Shown piece after piece: positions 37,273-47,918 of a stretch of 64,000 bases of DNA (positions are counted from its first letter, which is position 1; every line of letters begins with the position of its first letter). The notes beneath the pieces are model-generated. The model made no database searches, was not told the origin of the DNA, and saw only the letters and a list, made by a program, of their open reading frames with translations. The stretch comes from Paracidovorax avenae ATCC 19860. Its GTDB lineage: Bacteria > Pseudomonadota > Gammaproteobacteria > Burkholderiales > Burkholderiaceae_C. Made by a program: the position numbers and the translations under genes. The stretch is taken from positions 3,968,001 through 4,032,000 of the forward strand of contig NC_015138.1 of NCBI RefSeq assembly GCF_000176855.2, read 5' to 3'.

Positions 37273-38610
37273 CTAGCCCAGCCTTGCGATTCGTGCGGCG
37301 GCGGTATCCACATGGGCTTGCAGCGCGTGCACACACGCAGTGAAGCGATCGCTGAAACCCGGAACGCCACGCAGCGCGGCCAGATACTGCCGGGCCATCA
37401 GGACGGCATCCCTCCATATCCTCGAAGGCACAGCGGGCAGGATGACAGGATCGGGCACCGCTGCCGGCACGCCCCCGCCGCGGCGCGGTGCGAACGCCAT
37501 CGGGGTCATGTCGTACGCCGGCGCGAGCGCATATGGCCGCCCCTGCCCGGAAATGAATGAAAGGTTGCCGGTATGCATGTCGGTATTGCCGATCAGCGTG
37601 CCGAACGCCCAGAGCCGGCTGGCCATATCCACCGCTTCGGGGGACACGCACCGCTGCCGGACCAGCGCCTGAACGATCGACGGCCAGCCGCCTGTGCCCT
37701 GGCCCACGAACTCGGCGTCCAGCGCGGCCAGCGAGAAAAGGCCGATTCGCCCTGTCGGCCCCGCACGGTCGAATCGCTCCACCTCAAGGAACCGCTGTCC
37801 CGCATGGTCGATCACGGCAGTGCGGGACGCCGGAATCCCGGCGTCCGACAGCACATTCAGGGCGAGATGCTCGGCCAGCAGCAGGTCGCGCCAGCGCTCG
37901 CTCACAGGGCCGGGCTCGGCCTCGGTGAATTTCACCAGCACGTGCCGGGGGCCTGAGGTGGTCTCGGCAAAGGCGATGAATTTCGGCTGCTCCCCACCGG
38001 CGGAAGATCCGGGCACTTCGCCCCGCGCTGCCGCATCGGCAAGCGCTGCGTATGCAGCTGCCTTGTCTTGCAGGGGGATCGGCACGGGGGCCGGACCGTG
38101 CACGAACTGGTGGACTGCAGTGTCGCCAAGCAGCAGGTTGCCCACGGGATCACCTCCCTGGGAGATCAGGGCGCGCACGACATCCTTGTCCGACCAGTCC
38201 GAGAGCCGCTGCGGAAGCCCAAGGGCGCCGCCGTGGCGAAGCAGAAATGCCCGCCCCAGGTAGCCCTGGGGCCGCATATCGAAGAGCCACCACGGGAGAC
38301 CGTCGCTGTGCCGCGCCACGCCATCGGCCTGCTGCATGACATAACCGTCCGGATGCACTGGCAACAGATCGCCCAGCCAGCGCGTGCGTCCTTCGGTATC
38401 CACGCGGTGGACGGGAATGGCGGCATGGCCGCGAGAGAGATCGCGCAGCACATACTGAATAGATCGGGCCCTGCCCAGCCGCAGCACCTCGTCGCCCAGC
38501 ACTGCGATCGCCCGGGAGATGGTCGGCTGGCTCACGCGCAGGCGCTCGGACAGCGCACGCGCGGTTTGGGGCCCCTTCCGCAGCGCCAGGCGCAGCGCGT
38601 CAGAGTGCAT
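37273..38610 (-). CDS. yjjJ: HipA-family kinase with fused winged HTH (YjjJ type)
   Basis: The 445-residue protein begins with a winged helix-turn-helix (about residues 5-60, ALSERLRVSQPTISRAIAVLG) joined to a HipA kinase domain with catalytic loop GTLIGNTDMHTGNLSF and metal-binding Asp in APAYDMTPMAF. E. coli YjjJ (HipH) has the same length and layout and acts as a toxin without a separate antitoxin gene. AT-rich repeats of AATGAATAGATAAATGAATGG type just upstream (38615-38645) are candidate self-operators. Confidence 0.85.
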   Translation of the reverse strand: MHSDALRLALRKGPQTARALSERLRVSQPTISRAIAVLGDEVLRLGRARSIQYVLRDLSRGHAAIPVHRVDTEGRTRWLGDLLPVHPDGYVMQQADGVARHSDGLPWWLFDMRPQGYLGRAFLLRHGGALGLPQRLSDWSDKDVVRALISQGGDPVGNLLLGDTAVHQFVHGPAPVPIPLQDKAAAYAALADAAARGEVPGSSAGGEQPKFIAFAETTSGPRHVLVKFTEAEPGPVSERWRDLLLAEHLALNVLSDAGIPASRTAVIDHAGQRFLEVERFDRAGPTGRIGLFSLAALDAEFVGQGTGGWPSIVQALVRQRCVSPEAVDMASRLWAFGTLIGNTDMHTGNLSFISGQGRPYALAPAYDMTPMAFAPRRGGGVPAAVPDPVILPAVPSRIWRDAVLMARQYLAALRGVPGFSDRFTACVHALQAHVDTAAARIARLG

Positions 38611-38678
38611 TTGAATGGATTAATGAATAGATAAATGAATGGATATTCTATTCCGTCAGACCATTTTGCAATGCAGTT

Positions 38679-40139
38679 TCACGACGCCATTCCACCCAGG
38701 CACAGGTACTTGATGACCACGTAGTCATCGATGCCGTAGTGCGAGCCTTCGCGCCCCAGGCCCGACTGCTTCACGCCGCCGAACGGGCCGACCTCGTTCG
38801 AGATCAAGCCGGTGTTGATGCCCACGATGCCGTATTCGAGCGATTCGGCGACGCGCCAGACGCGCTGGATGTCGCGGCTGTAGAAGTAGCTCGCCAGGCC
38901 GAACTCGGTGTCGTTGGCCAGGCGGATGGCCTCTTCGTCGGATTCGAACCGGAAGAGCGGCGCGACCGGGCCGAACGTCTCTTCGCGCGAGAGCTGCATC
39001 TGCGGCGTGGCGCCGGTCAGCACGGTGGGCTCGAAGAAGGTGCCGCCCAGCGCATGCGGCTTGCCACCCGTGAGGATGCGCGCGCCCTTGGCCACGGCGT
39101 CCTGCAGGTGCTCCTGCACCTTCTTCACGGCGGCATCGTCGATGAGCGGGCCCTGCTCCACGCCTTCGTCCATGCCATTGCCGACCTTCAGGCGACGCAC
39201 GGCCTCGGCCAGCTTGTTGGCAAAGGCGTCGTACACGCCGGCCTGCACGTAGATGCGGTTGGCGCACACGCAGGTCTGGCCGGCGTTGCGGAACTTGGAG
39301 GCGATGGCGCCCTGCACGGCCGCGTCCAGGTCGGCATCGTCGAACACGATGAAGGGCGCGTTGCCGCCCAGCTCCAGCGAGAGCTTCTTGATCGTGTCGG
39401 CGCTCTGTCGCATCAGGGCGCGGCCGGTTTCGGTGGAGCCGGTGAAGGTGAGCTTGCGCACCAGCGGGTTGGAGGTCATCTCGCCACCGATGTCGCCGGA
39501 GCTGCCGGTGAGCACGCTGAACACGCCGGGCGGCACGCCGGCTTCCTCGGCCAGCACCGCGAGGGCGAGTGCCGAGAGCGGCGTGGCGCTGGCGGGCTTG
39601 AGCACCATGGGGCAGCCGGCCGCGAGCGCCGGGCCGGCCTTGCGCGTGATCATCGCGGCAGGAAAGTTCCACGGCGTGATGGCTGCGCAGACGCCGATCG
39701 GCTCCTTGAGCACCACGATGCGCTTGTCGGCCGCGGGCGAGGCGAGGGTATCGCCGTGTACGCGCTTGCCCTCTTCCGCGAACCATTCGATGAAGGAGGC
39801 CGCATAGGTGACCTCGCCCCTGGCCTCGGCCAGCGGCTTGCCCTGCTCCGCGGTCATGATCGCGGCCAGGTCGTCGGTGTTCGCCAGCATGAGGTCGTTC
39901 CAGCGGCGCAGGATGGCGGCGCGCTCCTTGGCGGTCTTCCGGCGCCAGGGCCCCCAGGCTCGGTTCGCGGCCTCGATGGCGCGGCGGGCCTCGGCCGCGC
40001 CCATGCGCGGTACCCGGGCCACGGTGTCGCCCGTGGCGGGATTGGTGACGTCGATGGTGCCGCCGTCGTCGGCGTCCACCCACTGGCCGTCCAGATAGGC
40101 CTGCTCGCGCAGCAGGCCAGGGTTCTTGAGCTTCAGCAT
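38679..40139 (-). CDS. NAD(P)-dependent semialdehyde dehydrogenase (GabD-like)
   Basis: The 486-residue aldehyde dehydrogenase has PWNFPAAMITRK, the catalytic Glu in LELGGNAPF and catalytic Cys in AGQTCVCANR. The VCANR context and overall sequence are those of succinate-semialdehyde dehydrogenases. Next to gudD it could instead oxidise 2-oxoglutarate semialdehyde, the end of the oxidative glucarate route; related enzymes often accept both. It is the third gene of a leftward cluster, 130 bases after gudD. Confidence 0.85.
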   Translation of the reverse strand: MLKLKNPGLLREQAYLDGQWVDADDGGTIDVTNPATGDTVARVPRMGAAEARRAIEAANRAWGPWRRKTAKERAAILRRWNDLMLANTDDLAAIMTAEQGKPLAEARGEVTYAASFIEWFAEEGKRVHGDTLASPAADKRIVVLKEPIGVCAAITPWNFPAAMITRKAGPALAAGCPMVLKPASATPLSALALAVLAEEAGVPPGVFSVLTGSSGDIGGEMTSNPLVRKLTFTGSTETGRALMRQSADTIKKLSLELGGNAPFIVFDDADLDAAVQGAIASKFRNAGQTCVCANRIYVQAGVYDAFANKLAEAVRRLKVGNGMDEGVEQGPLIDDAAVKKVQEHLQDAVAKGARILTGGKPHALGGTFFEPTVLTGATPQMQLSREETFGPVAPLFRFESDEEAIRLANDTEFGLASYFYSRDIQRVWRVAESLEYGIVGINTGLISNEVGPFGGVKQSGLGREGSHYGIDDYVVIKYLCLGGMAS

Positions 40140-40269
40140 GCAAGGGTCTCCTGGAAAAGAACGGAGCCGCCGTCCGTCGCCGGAAGGCGGCCCACCTGAA
40201 GACCCTACCGCGCTCTGCCGCACGCGGCTGTAGGGCATCCGCCCGAACCGCCGGGCAGTGCCCTGCCCT

Positions 40270-41625
40270 TCAGCGCACCATGCAGGGCCGCTTGTTGTCG
40301 AAGCGCCAGCCCGGCACCAGATACTGCATGGCGACCGCATCGTCGCGTGCACCCAGGCCATGCTGCAGGTAGAGCCGGTGCGCGGCCTCCACCGCATCCA
40401 TGTCCAGCTCCAGGCCCAGGCCGGGGCGCTGCGGCACCTGGATCTGCCCGTCTTCGATTGGGTACGGCGCACGCGTGAGATGCTGTCCGTCCTGCCAGAT
40501 CCAGTGGGTGTCGATGGCTGTGACCTTGCCGGGCGCGGCGGCCGCCACGTGGGTGAACATGGCGAGCGACACGTCGAAATGGTTGTTGGAGTGCGAGCCC
40601 CAGGTCAGGCCGAAGGCCTCGCACACCTGGGCGACGCGCACCGATCCGGCCATGGTCCAGAAGTGCGGGTCGGCGAGCGGAATGTCCACCGACTGCAGCG
40701 ACAGGCTGTGCGACATCTCGCGCCAGTCGGTGGCGACCATGTTGGTGGCCGTGGGCAGGCCGGTCGCGCGGCGGAACTCGGCCATCACTTCGCGGCCGGA
40801 ATACACGCCCTCGGCGCCGCACGGGTCTTCGGCATAGGCCATGACGCCGTGCAGGTCGCGCGTGAGGCGCACGGCATCCTTCAGCAGCCAGCCGCCGTTG
40901 GGGTCGAGCGTGACACGTGCCTGCGGGAAGCGCTCATGCAGCGCACGGATCGCCTCCACCTCGTCCTCGCCGCGCAGCACGCCGCCCTTGAGCTTGAAGT
41001 CGGCGAAGCCGTAGCGCGCATGCGTGGCCTCGGCCAGGCGCACGATGGCCTCGGGCGTGAGCGCTTCTTCATTGCGCAGGCGGAACCAGTCGTCATGCGC
41101 ACCGGATTCGTCGCGGTAGGCCAGGTCGGTCTTGCGGCGGTCGCCCACGTAGAACAGATAACCCAGCACCTGCACGGCCGCGCGCTGCTGGCCGTCGCCC
41201 AGCAGGGCGGCCACGGGCACGCCCAGGTGCTGGCCCAGCAGGTCGAGGAAGCACGACTCCACGGCGGTGAGCGCGTGGATCGTCACGCGCAGGTCGAAGG
41301 TCTGCAGGCCGCGGCCACCGCTGTCGCGGTCGGCGAAGCGCGCGCGCATCGCGTTCAGCACCGCGCGGTGGTTGCCCACGCCCTGGCCCACGATCAGCGC
41401 ACGCGCGTCCTCCAGCGTCTGCCGGATCTTCTCGCCGCCCGGCACTTCGCCCACGCCGGTGCGGCCGGCGCTATCGCGCAGGATCAGCAGGTTGCGCGTG
41501 AAGAAGGGGCCGTGTGCGCCGCTCAGGTTCAGCAGCATGCTGTCGTGGCCGGCCACGGGCACGACGCGCAGGTCGGTGATGACGGGCGTGGCGCCCGGGG
41601 CCTGGAGGTTGTCGGAAGGTGTCAT
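40270..41625 (-). CDS. gudD: Glucarate dehydratase
   Basis: The 451-residue enolase-superfamily enzyme converts D-glucarate (or L-idarate) to 5-keto-4-deoxyglucarate. It shows the N-terminal capping domain ([14 protein letters not shown]), the KLKGG general-base lysine region ([13 protein letters not shown]), the metal ligands in TLDPNGGW and EDPCG, and the [10 protein letters not shown] segment with the catalytic His. It follows the Bug-type transporter gene in the same direction. The next pathway enzyme, keto-deoxyglucarate dehydratase (kdgD), is not in the window. Confidence 0.93.
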   Translation of the reverse strand: MTPSDNLQAPGATPVITDLRVVPVAGHDSMLLNLSGAHGPFFTRNLLILRDSAGRTGVGEVPGGEKIRQTLEDARALIVGQGVGNHRAVLNAMRARFADRDSGGRGLQTFDLRVTIHALTAVESCFLDLLGQHLGVPVAALLGDGQQRAAVQVLGYLFYVGDRRKTDLAYRDESGAHDDWFRLRNEEALTPEAIVRLAEATHARYGFADFKLKGGVLRGEDEVEAIRALHERFPQARVTLDPNGGWLLKDAVRLTRDLHGVMAYAEDPCGAEGVYSGREVMAEFRRATGLPTATNMVATDWREMSHSLSLQSVDIPLADPHFWTMAGSVRVAQVCEAFGLTWGSHSNNHFDVSLAMFTHVAAAAPGKVTAIDTHWIWQDGQHLTRAPYPIEDGQIQVPQRPGLGLELDMDAVEAAHRLYLQHGLGARDDAVAMQYLVPGWRFDNKRPCMVR

Positions 41626-41753
41626 GGTGAATGAGAAAAGGAAAGTGGGTATGGCGGCCCGCTGGTGCGGTGTCCAACGCGCGCCCTGTAACCGTCCGAT
41701 GGCCGCGGAGCAGGCCACGCCAGCGGCGCAGCCGCTCAGGGAGGTGCTGTTCA

Positions 41754-42743
41754 CTAGTCCGAGGTGATCTTGCGCGTTTCGATGAGTTGCTTCCAGCGGG
41801 TCCATTCGCGGGCCTGGAAAGCCGTGAACTCGGCCGGCGTGCTCGCCACGATTTCCAGGCCCTGTTCTTCCATGCGCTTGCGCACGGCGGGGTCCTTCAT
41901 CGACGCGATGGCGGCGGCGGCGAGCTTGTCTTTCACGGCGGTGGGCAGGCCCTTGGGCGCGGCCATGCCCTGCCAGGAATACACCTCGGCACCCGCCACC
42001 CCGGCCTCGGCCAGCGTGGGAACGTCGGGCAGCACGGGCGAACGCTTGCTGCCGGTGACGGCGATGGCATGCAGCTTGCCCGCGCGGATGTGCGGCAGCA
42101 CGGCGTTCACGTTCTGGAACGAGAAATCCACCTGGTTGCCCAGCAGGTCGTTGATGGCCGGCGCACCACCCTTGTAGGGGATATGCAGGCCCTGCGTGCC
42201 GGTCTGCTGCCAGAACACCTCGGCGGCAAGGTGGTCGGAAGAGCCGTTGCCGGAACTCGCGAAGCTCACCTTGCCGGGCTGGGCCTTGAGCTGGGCGATC
42301 ACCTCCGGCACCGTGCGGGCCTTCTGCGCCACGTTGGCCACGAGCACGTTCGGTGCCTGCACCGGCACGGTGATGTAGTCGAAATCTCTGGTGGCGTCGT
42401 AGGGCACGTTTTTCTGCAGGTGCGGCGTGACGACGAAAGCGCCCAGGGAGGACACCAGCAGGGTGTAGCCGTCGGGGGCCGAGCGCTTCACGAAGCCGGC
42501 GCCAATGGTGCCGGTCGCGCCGGGCCGGTTGTCCACCACGAAGTTCTGGCCCAGCTTGTCTCCCATGTACTGGGCCATGGCGCGCGCCACCATGTCGGTG
42601 GAGCCGCCCGCAGGGAAGGGCACGATGATGGTGACCGGCTTGTCGGGCCAGGCGCCCTGCGCCAGGGCGGGCGTCGCCGTGCAGAGCATGGCGGACAGCG
42701 AAAGGGCGGCGCAGAGGCACCGGCGGAATCGGGTGGCGGGCAT
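41754..42743 (-). CDS. Bug-family (TctC) tricarboxylate-type solute-binding protein
   Basis: The 329-residue periplasmic protein has a signal peptide ([19 protein letters not shown]) and the family motifs [19 protein letters not shown] and GTIGAGFV. Bug receptors are very numerous in Burkholderiales. Here the position before gudD suggests glucarate or a related aldarate as ligand; the TctAB membrane partners are not nearby. An AGGAG site precedes the ATG. The IS110 transposase gene lies 232 bases upstream, between this gene and the LacI-type regulator. Confidence 0.88.
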   Translation of the reverse strand: MPATRFRRCLCAALSLSAMLCTATPALAQGAWPDKPVTIIVPFPAGGSTDMVARAMAQYMGDKLGQNFVVDNRPGATGTIGAGFVKRSAPDGYTLLVSSLGAFVVTPHLQKNVPYDATRDFDYITVPVQAPNVLVANVAQKARTVPEVIAQLKAQPGKVSFASSGNGSSDHLAAEVFWQQTGTQGLHIPYKGGAPAINDLLGNQVDFSFQNVNAVLPHIRAGKLHAIAVTGSKRSPVLPDVPTLAEAGVAGAEVYSWQGMAAPKGLPTAVKDKLAAAAIASMKDPAVRKRMEEQGLEIVASTPAEFTAFQAREWTRWKQLIETRKITSD

Positions 42744-43954
<1,211 letters not shown>

Positions 43955-43978
43955 GCGAATGTTAACGTTAACATTCGC
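43955..43978. promoter_or_regulatory. Perfect 24-bp palindrome, LacI-family operator
   Basis: The half-site GCGAATGTTAAC is followed directly by its exact reverse complement, centred on CG as in LacI/GalR operators. It is 88 bases upstream of the LacI-type gene and on the far side of the insertion sequence from the Bug-gudD cluster. Confidence 0.8.
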
Positions 43979-44066
43979 CAAATGCAGAGGGTAAACCCTG
44001 CATCGTGGGTGGATGGATCCGCCATCCGGCGACCTCACGCTGGGCAGCACACCCTAGACTCGCCAG

Positions 44067-45122
44067 ATGGCCCTCCCCCCCGATTCCCCTCCCCTCCCCC
44101 CCGGTCCGGCCGCCCGCCCAGGGCCGGCTCCGCGCGCCACCGTCACCCTGCGGGAAGTGGCCGACCGTGCCGGGGTGTCGATGATCACGGTCTCCCGCGT
44201 GCTGAAGACGCCGCGGCAGGTCAGCGAGGCCACCCGCGCCCGCGTGGAGGAAGCCGTGTCCGCCCTGGGCTACGTACCCAACCTGCTGGCGGGCGGCCTG
44301 CGCTCTGCACGCAGTCACCTTGTCATGGCCCTGGTACCCACCATCCGGGGCCAGCTGTTCGGGGAAATGATCCAGTCGCTCACCGATGCGCTGCATGCGC
44401 GCGGCTTCCAGGTCGTATTCGGCGAGGTGGGCTACGCGGCGTCGCGCGAGGACGAACTGCTGCGCGCCATCGTCGGGCGGCGGCCGGACGGCATCGTGCT
44501 CACGGGGGTGATGCATTCCCCCGAGGGACGGCGCCTGCTGCTCGCTTCGGGCATTCCCGTGGTGGAAACCTGGGACACCACGCCCACGCCCATCGACATG
44601 CTCGTGGGGCTGTCGCACGAGCGGCTGGGCGAGGCGGTGTGCCGCTACCTGCATGGCCGCGGGCGGCGCCGGCTGGCGCTCGTCAGCGGTGACGACGAAC
44701 GCGCCGCGCGGCGCCAGCGGGGGTTTTCCGAGGCCGCCCGGCAACTGGGCCTGCAGGAGCCGGTCCTGAGGTGGGTGCCCGCCCCCACGTCGCATGCCCA
44801 GGGGCGCGATGCATTGGCTGCGCTGCGGGAGGAAGTCCCCGACATCGACGCCGTGTTCTGCAGCTCCGACATGCTGGCGCTGGGCGTGCTCACGGAGGCC
44901 CGCGAGCGCGGCATCGCGGTGCCGCGGGACCTGGCCGTCGTGGGTTTCGGCGACATCGAGTTCGCCGCCACCCTGGCGCCCAGCCTGACCACCGTGCGCA
45001 TCGACGGCACGCGCATCGGCCGGATCGCCGCGTCCTTCATTGCCGACCGGGCGGAGGGTAGCGCCGTGCCGGAACCCCGCGTGGACATCGGGTTCTCGAT
45101 CGTGGAGCGCGAGAGCGTTTGA
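44067..45122 (+). CDS. LacI-family transcriptional regulator
   Basis: The 351-residue repressor has the LacI helix-turn-helix and hinge at about residues 25-80 (TLREVADRAGVSMITVSRVL, then VPNLLAGGLRS) and a periplasmic-binding-protein-like ligand domain (ALVPTIRGQLFGEMIQSL, FCSSDMLALGVL, VVGFGDIEFA). Its position next to gudD suggests it senses an aldarate or its breakdown product and controls the catabolic cluster, as related GntR/LacI proteins do elsewhere. The insertion sequence now separates it from the cluster. Confidence 0.88.
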   Translation: MALPPDSPPLPPGPAARPGPAPRATVTLREVADRAGVSMITVSRVLKTPRQVSEATRARVEEAVSALGYVPNLLAGGLRSARSHLVMALVPTIRGQLFGEMIQSLTDALHARGFQVVFGEVGYAASREDELLRAIVGRRPDGIVLTGVMHSPEGRRLLLASGIPVVETWDTTPTPIDMLVGLSHERLGEAVCRYLHGRGRRRLALVSGDDERAARRQRGFSEAARQLGLQEPVLRWVPAPTSHAQGRDALAALREEVPDIDAVFCSSDMLALGVLTEARERGIAVPRDLAVVGFGDIEFAATLAPSLTTVRIDGTRIGRIAASFIADRAEGSAVPEPRVDIGFSIVERESV

Positions 45123-45162
45123 CGCGATGCACGCAGGCGCGGGCACGCAGGTCGTGTTGCGC

Positions 45163-45223
45163 TTCGCGGTACTGCAAGGCCCTGCGCTCTTCCATCCGGC
45201 AATTGCCGGCGTTCGCGCAGGAT
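45163..45223 (+). promoter_or_regulatory. Imperfect PIP-box-like element upstream of the effector gene
   Basis: TTCGC (45163-45167), 15 bases, TGCGC (45183-45187), 30 bases and CAGGAT (45218-45223) match the HrpX-type plan TTCGB-N15-TTCGB-N30-32-YANNNT with one mismatch in the second box. The -10-like element is only seven bases from the ATG, so a transcript would be almost leaderless, which weakens the call. Confidence 0.3.
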
Positions 45224-45229
45224 GGAACG

Positions 45230-46648
45230 ATGACATCCATTCCTCCATCATTCCCTACCGGCCGCGCCGAACCCGCCCGGGCCGCGTCCCCCGTGCCTGG
45301 CGGCGACATCGGCACGGCTCCTGCTTCCTCGAGCCGCCGCTCGTCCCGCCGCGATGCAGCAGGACCGCTGGCAGAACTGCGCGGCATCCGGGGGCCGGGC
45401 CTGGGCCGTCCACCACCCCGCGCAGGGCTGCGCGCACCCCGGCAGGCGCCGACGGCAGCGCTCTGGTCCGCACTGCTGTTCGCGGCGCTGTGGACCCGGT
45501 CGGAAAGCCCGCGCCCGGCGCGGACACCGCCGCCCCTGTCCGCAGCGGAAGCCGCGGTCCTAGAGCGGCTCAGGCAATACCGCCCCGCGCGGCCGCAGAA
45601 CTGCATTCTGTTCAGCGATCCCAACAAGGATCCGGACGACGCGGTGTCCTTCGTCATCGGGAAGCCCTTGCAGGACATGGGGCTGGCGAGGATCCACCAT
45701 GTCGTGACCACCCTCGGCCCCGCCGAAGTCAGGAAGGAGCGCGCGCGGTTCGCCAAGGGGGTATTCGATGCCCTCGGCATGCCCGCGGTCGCCGTATCGG
45801 CAGGCGGCGATTACGACATCGGCCGCAGATCGGCAGACCATGGTGTCTTCCTGCGGCGCGGAGAGCCGTTGCGCGCTCCGCAAGAGCGCCTGGGGGCGCA
45901 AGCGGGACAGGACATCGGCGGCAGCCTGGCACGCCTGGAAGGCAGGGCCACGCTGGTGGCAATCGCCGGAATGACCGATGCCAATGCCCTGCTGCAACAG
46001 CACCCCGCGCTCGTCAGGGAGAAGGTGGAACGCATCGTCATCATGGGCGGCATCGAACACGCCCCGGACGCCGAAGGATGGGTGCAGCCCGACGAGCGCG
46101 CCTACAACAACCACACCGACCAGGCCGCCGCGCGCGCGTTCTACCGCACGGCCCAGGAATACGGCATTCCCCTGCGCATCGTCAGCAAGGAGGCCGCCTA
46201 CCAAGCGGCAGTGCCGCCGGAGCTCTACGAAGCGCTGGGCAAGACCGGCCACCCGGTGGGCAGCTACCTGATGGACATCCAGCGTGACGCACTCAGGCAT
46301 CTGTGGCGAGGCATCGTGGAAGGCCAGATTGCCCGGCTCGACAAGCGGTGGTTCTATGACACCTTCGTCGCGCGCCCCGGGCAAGGCGCGCAGGCCTTCG
46401 AGGCGTGGCGGACATCCGCCGAGGCTTCCTTCGACGCGGTGTGGGAGAGCATCAGCCGGCTGAACCTCTACGACCCGCTCACGCTGCTGGCCGCCACCGA
46501 GGGGCCCGCAGGCATGTTGTTCCGCCCGGCCACCGTGCCAACGCGGGGTACGGGGGTGGTGGAAGTCATCGGGGCCGGGCAGGTGGCCGCACCCACGGAC
46601 GCCAGAAACCTGATGTCCGCCCTCGCCAAGACCGCCCTGGCTGGCTGA
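45230..46648 (+). CDS. xopQ: Type III effector of the XopQ/HopQ1/RipB family (nucleoside-hydrolase fold)
   Basis: The 472-residue protein has a Ser/Pro/Arg-rich, probably unstructured N-terminus (residues 1-105) suited to type III secretion, followed by a nucleoside-hydrolase-like domain. The Asp cluster DPNKDPDD (130-137) replaces the classical DTDxGxDD. The segments TLVAIAGMTDANALL, VIMGGIE, YNNHTDQAAARA and SKEAAYQAAVP are those of HopQ1/XopQ effectors, which suppress plant immunity and are recognised by Roq1 in Nicotiana. AGGAT precedes the chosen ATG. No chaperone or secretion gene is adjacent. Confidence 0.88.
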   Translation: MTSIPPSFPTGRAEPARAASPVPGGDIGTAPASSSRRSSRRDAAGPLAELRGIRGPGLGRPPPRAGLRAPRQAPTAALWSALLFAALWTRSESPRPARTPPPLSAAEAAVLERLRQYRPARPQNCILFSDPNKDPDDAVSFVIGKPLQDMGLARIHHVVTTLGPAEVRKERARFAKGVFDALGMPAVAVSAGGDYDIGRRSADHGVFLRRGEPLRAPQERLGAQAGQDIGGSLARLEGRATLVAIAGMTDANALLQQHPALVREKVERIVIMGGIEHAPDAEGWVQPDERAYNNHTDQAAARAFYRTAQEYGIPLRIVSKEAAYQAAVPPELYEALGKTGHPVGSYLMDIQRDALRHLWRGIVEGQIARLDKRWFYDTFVARPGQGAQAFEAWRTSAEASFDAVWESISRLNLYDPLTLLAATEGPAGMLFRPATVPTRGTGVVEVIGAGQVAAPTDARNLMSALAKTALAG

Positions 46649-46679
46649 CAGGGCCTGCTGCGGCGGGCGGAGCCAGGGA

Positions 46680-46925
46680 TCAACGCATCGGGATCACGAA
46701 CACCTTGCGCGGCGCCGTGCATCCCGGGCCTTCGTAGGGTTCGCTGTCGCGCTCCCAGCCCGGGCCCGGGGACACCTGCGCGCAGACGCGCTGGCCATCC
46801 ACCTTGCTGCGCCAGTAGTACCAGGCGGCCGGGCCGGCGTGCGCGGCCATGCAGCACAGCGCTGCCAGTGCGGCGCAGGCGGCGCGGCGCCCTGGCGTCG
46901 TTATTGCCGTGGCCTTGTCGAGCAT
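46680..46925 (-). CDS. Small exported protein of unknown function
   Basis: The 81-residue protein has a signal peptide (AACAALAALCCMAAHA, cleavage before GPAAW) and a short mature part with two cysteines and YYWRSKVDGQRVCAQ followed by WERDSEPYEGPGC. No family recognised. The size and two cysteines suggest a small disulphide-bonded periplasmic protein. It is convergent with the effector gene. GGAGTT lies upstream of the ATG. Confidence 0.6.
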   Translation of the reverse strand: MLDKATAITTPGRRAACAALAALCCMAAHAGPAAWYYWRSKVDGQRVCAQVSPGPGWERDSEPYEGPGCTAPRKVFVIPMR

Positions 46926-47023
46926 GCGGAACTCCTTTCGCCGCCGATGTCCGCGGCGATCCTGGCTGCATTGTGAGGCGCCCGCGTGAAGCTGGCGCAA
47001 AGCAGGGAATTCGGCGTGCGCGA

Positions 47024-47896
47024 TCAGCTGCCGGGAAACGGCGCGGTCACGATCCATCCCTCGACCGGGTCCAGGCCTGCAGGCAGGCCGTAGAGCGGGT
47101 CGCCCCGGGCATGGCGCTGCGCCGCCCAGGCGGCCTGCACGAGGCACAGCACGGCATCCAGGCTGTCGCCGCTCGCGTCGCCGGCCAGAGCGTCCCGCTG
47201 CGCATGCGTGAGCGCCAGCCGCAGGCCGAGGCGGGTGGCGCCCGATTCCAGGCCCGCGATCAGGTCCTTGCGGGCGATGAAGCGCTCGGTGGTCTGCTTC
47301 GCCGCCTCGTCGCTCTTGTAACTGCGCCGTCCGAGGATCTCGCGCGCCAGCAGGCCGGGATAGGCCTCCAGCGCCACGCGCGCCGGATCGCCCGCCTGCA
47401 GCCCGGGCAGGTGGACACCGGCGTCGATCAGCAGCGGCAGCCCCGCGTGCAGCATGTAGGCCACGGGCGGGTTCACCCATTTCATCGAGGTGCTGGAGCC
47501 GGCCGGCCCGTCAGTGGCCCGGTGGGCGAACTTCGCGCCCACGGGACGCGCGGCGCAGAAAGCCGCGAACGTTTCGCGGATCTGCGGCCGGGTGAGGCTG
47601 CGGTAGTGGGCCATGCTGCCGGCCCAGTCCACGGGCCAGCCAAGAGCCTCCAGCAGCCCGCGCGGCAGGCCGAACGGCAGGTCGAAGCCGCCCACCCAGG
47701 CACCGGGAGCTGCCAGCCAGCGACCGAAGGACTCCAGCGTCTCGAACCGCTCCAGCCCCGACAGCGCCACCCGGCCACCGCGTTCGCGGCCGACCGCGAG
47801 CACGATGGGCTTGCGCCGGCTCGGGCTGCTGGAGAAGTCGCAGCCGAGCAGCAACGGCCCGGGGCCGGGAGCAGGAGGGAGTGCCGGTGCCGCCAT
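47024..47896 (-). CDS. DUF429 family protein
   Basis: The 290-residue protein has the DUF429 arrangement: an N-terminal LLLGCDFSSSPSRRKPIVLAVG strand with conserved acidic residue (split over residues about 16-37), a middle GGFDLPFGLPRGLLE segment and a C-terminal SGDSLDAVLCLVQAAW motif, which recall RNase H-like folds. Family members are predicted nucleases but no activity is established. It is followed by no partner gene and starts 22 bases after the EamA gene, so the two may share a transcript. Confidence 0.75.
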   Translation of the reverse strand: MAAPALPPAPGPGPLLLGCDFSSSPSRRKPIVLAVGRERGGRVALSGLERFETLESFGRWLAAPGAWVGGFDLPFGLPRGLLEALGWPVDWAGSMAHYRSLTRPQIRETFAAFCAARPVGAKFAHRATDGPAGSSTSMKWVNPPVAYMLHAGLPLLIDAGVHLPGLQAGDPARVALEAYPGLLAREILGRRSYKSDEAAKQTTERFIARKDLIAGLESGATRLGLRLALTHAQRDALAGDASGDSLDAVLCLVQAAWAAQRHARGDPLYGLPAGLDPVEGWIVTAPFPGS

Positions 47897-47918
47897 GGTC
47901 CAGGGCTTGTGAAAGGCC

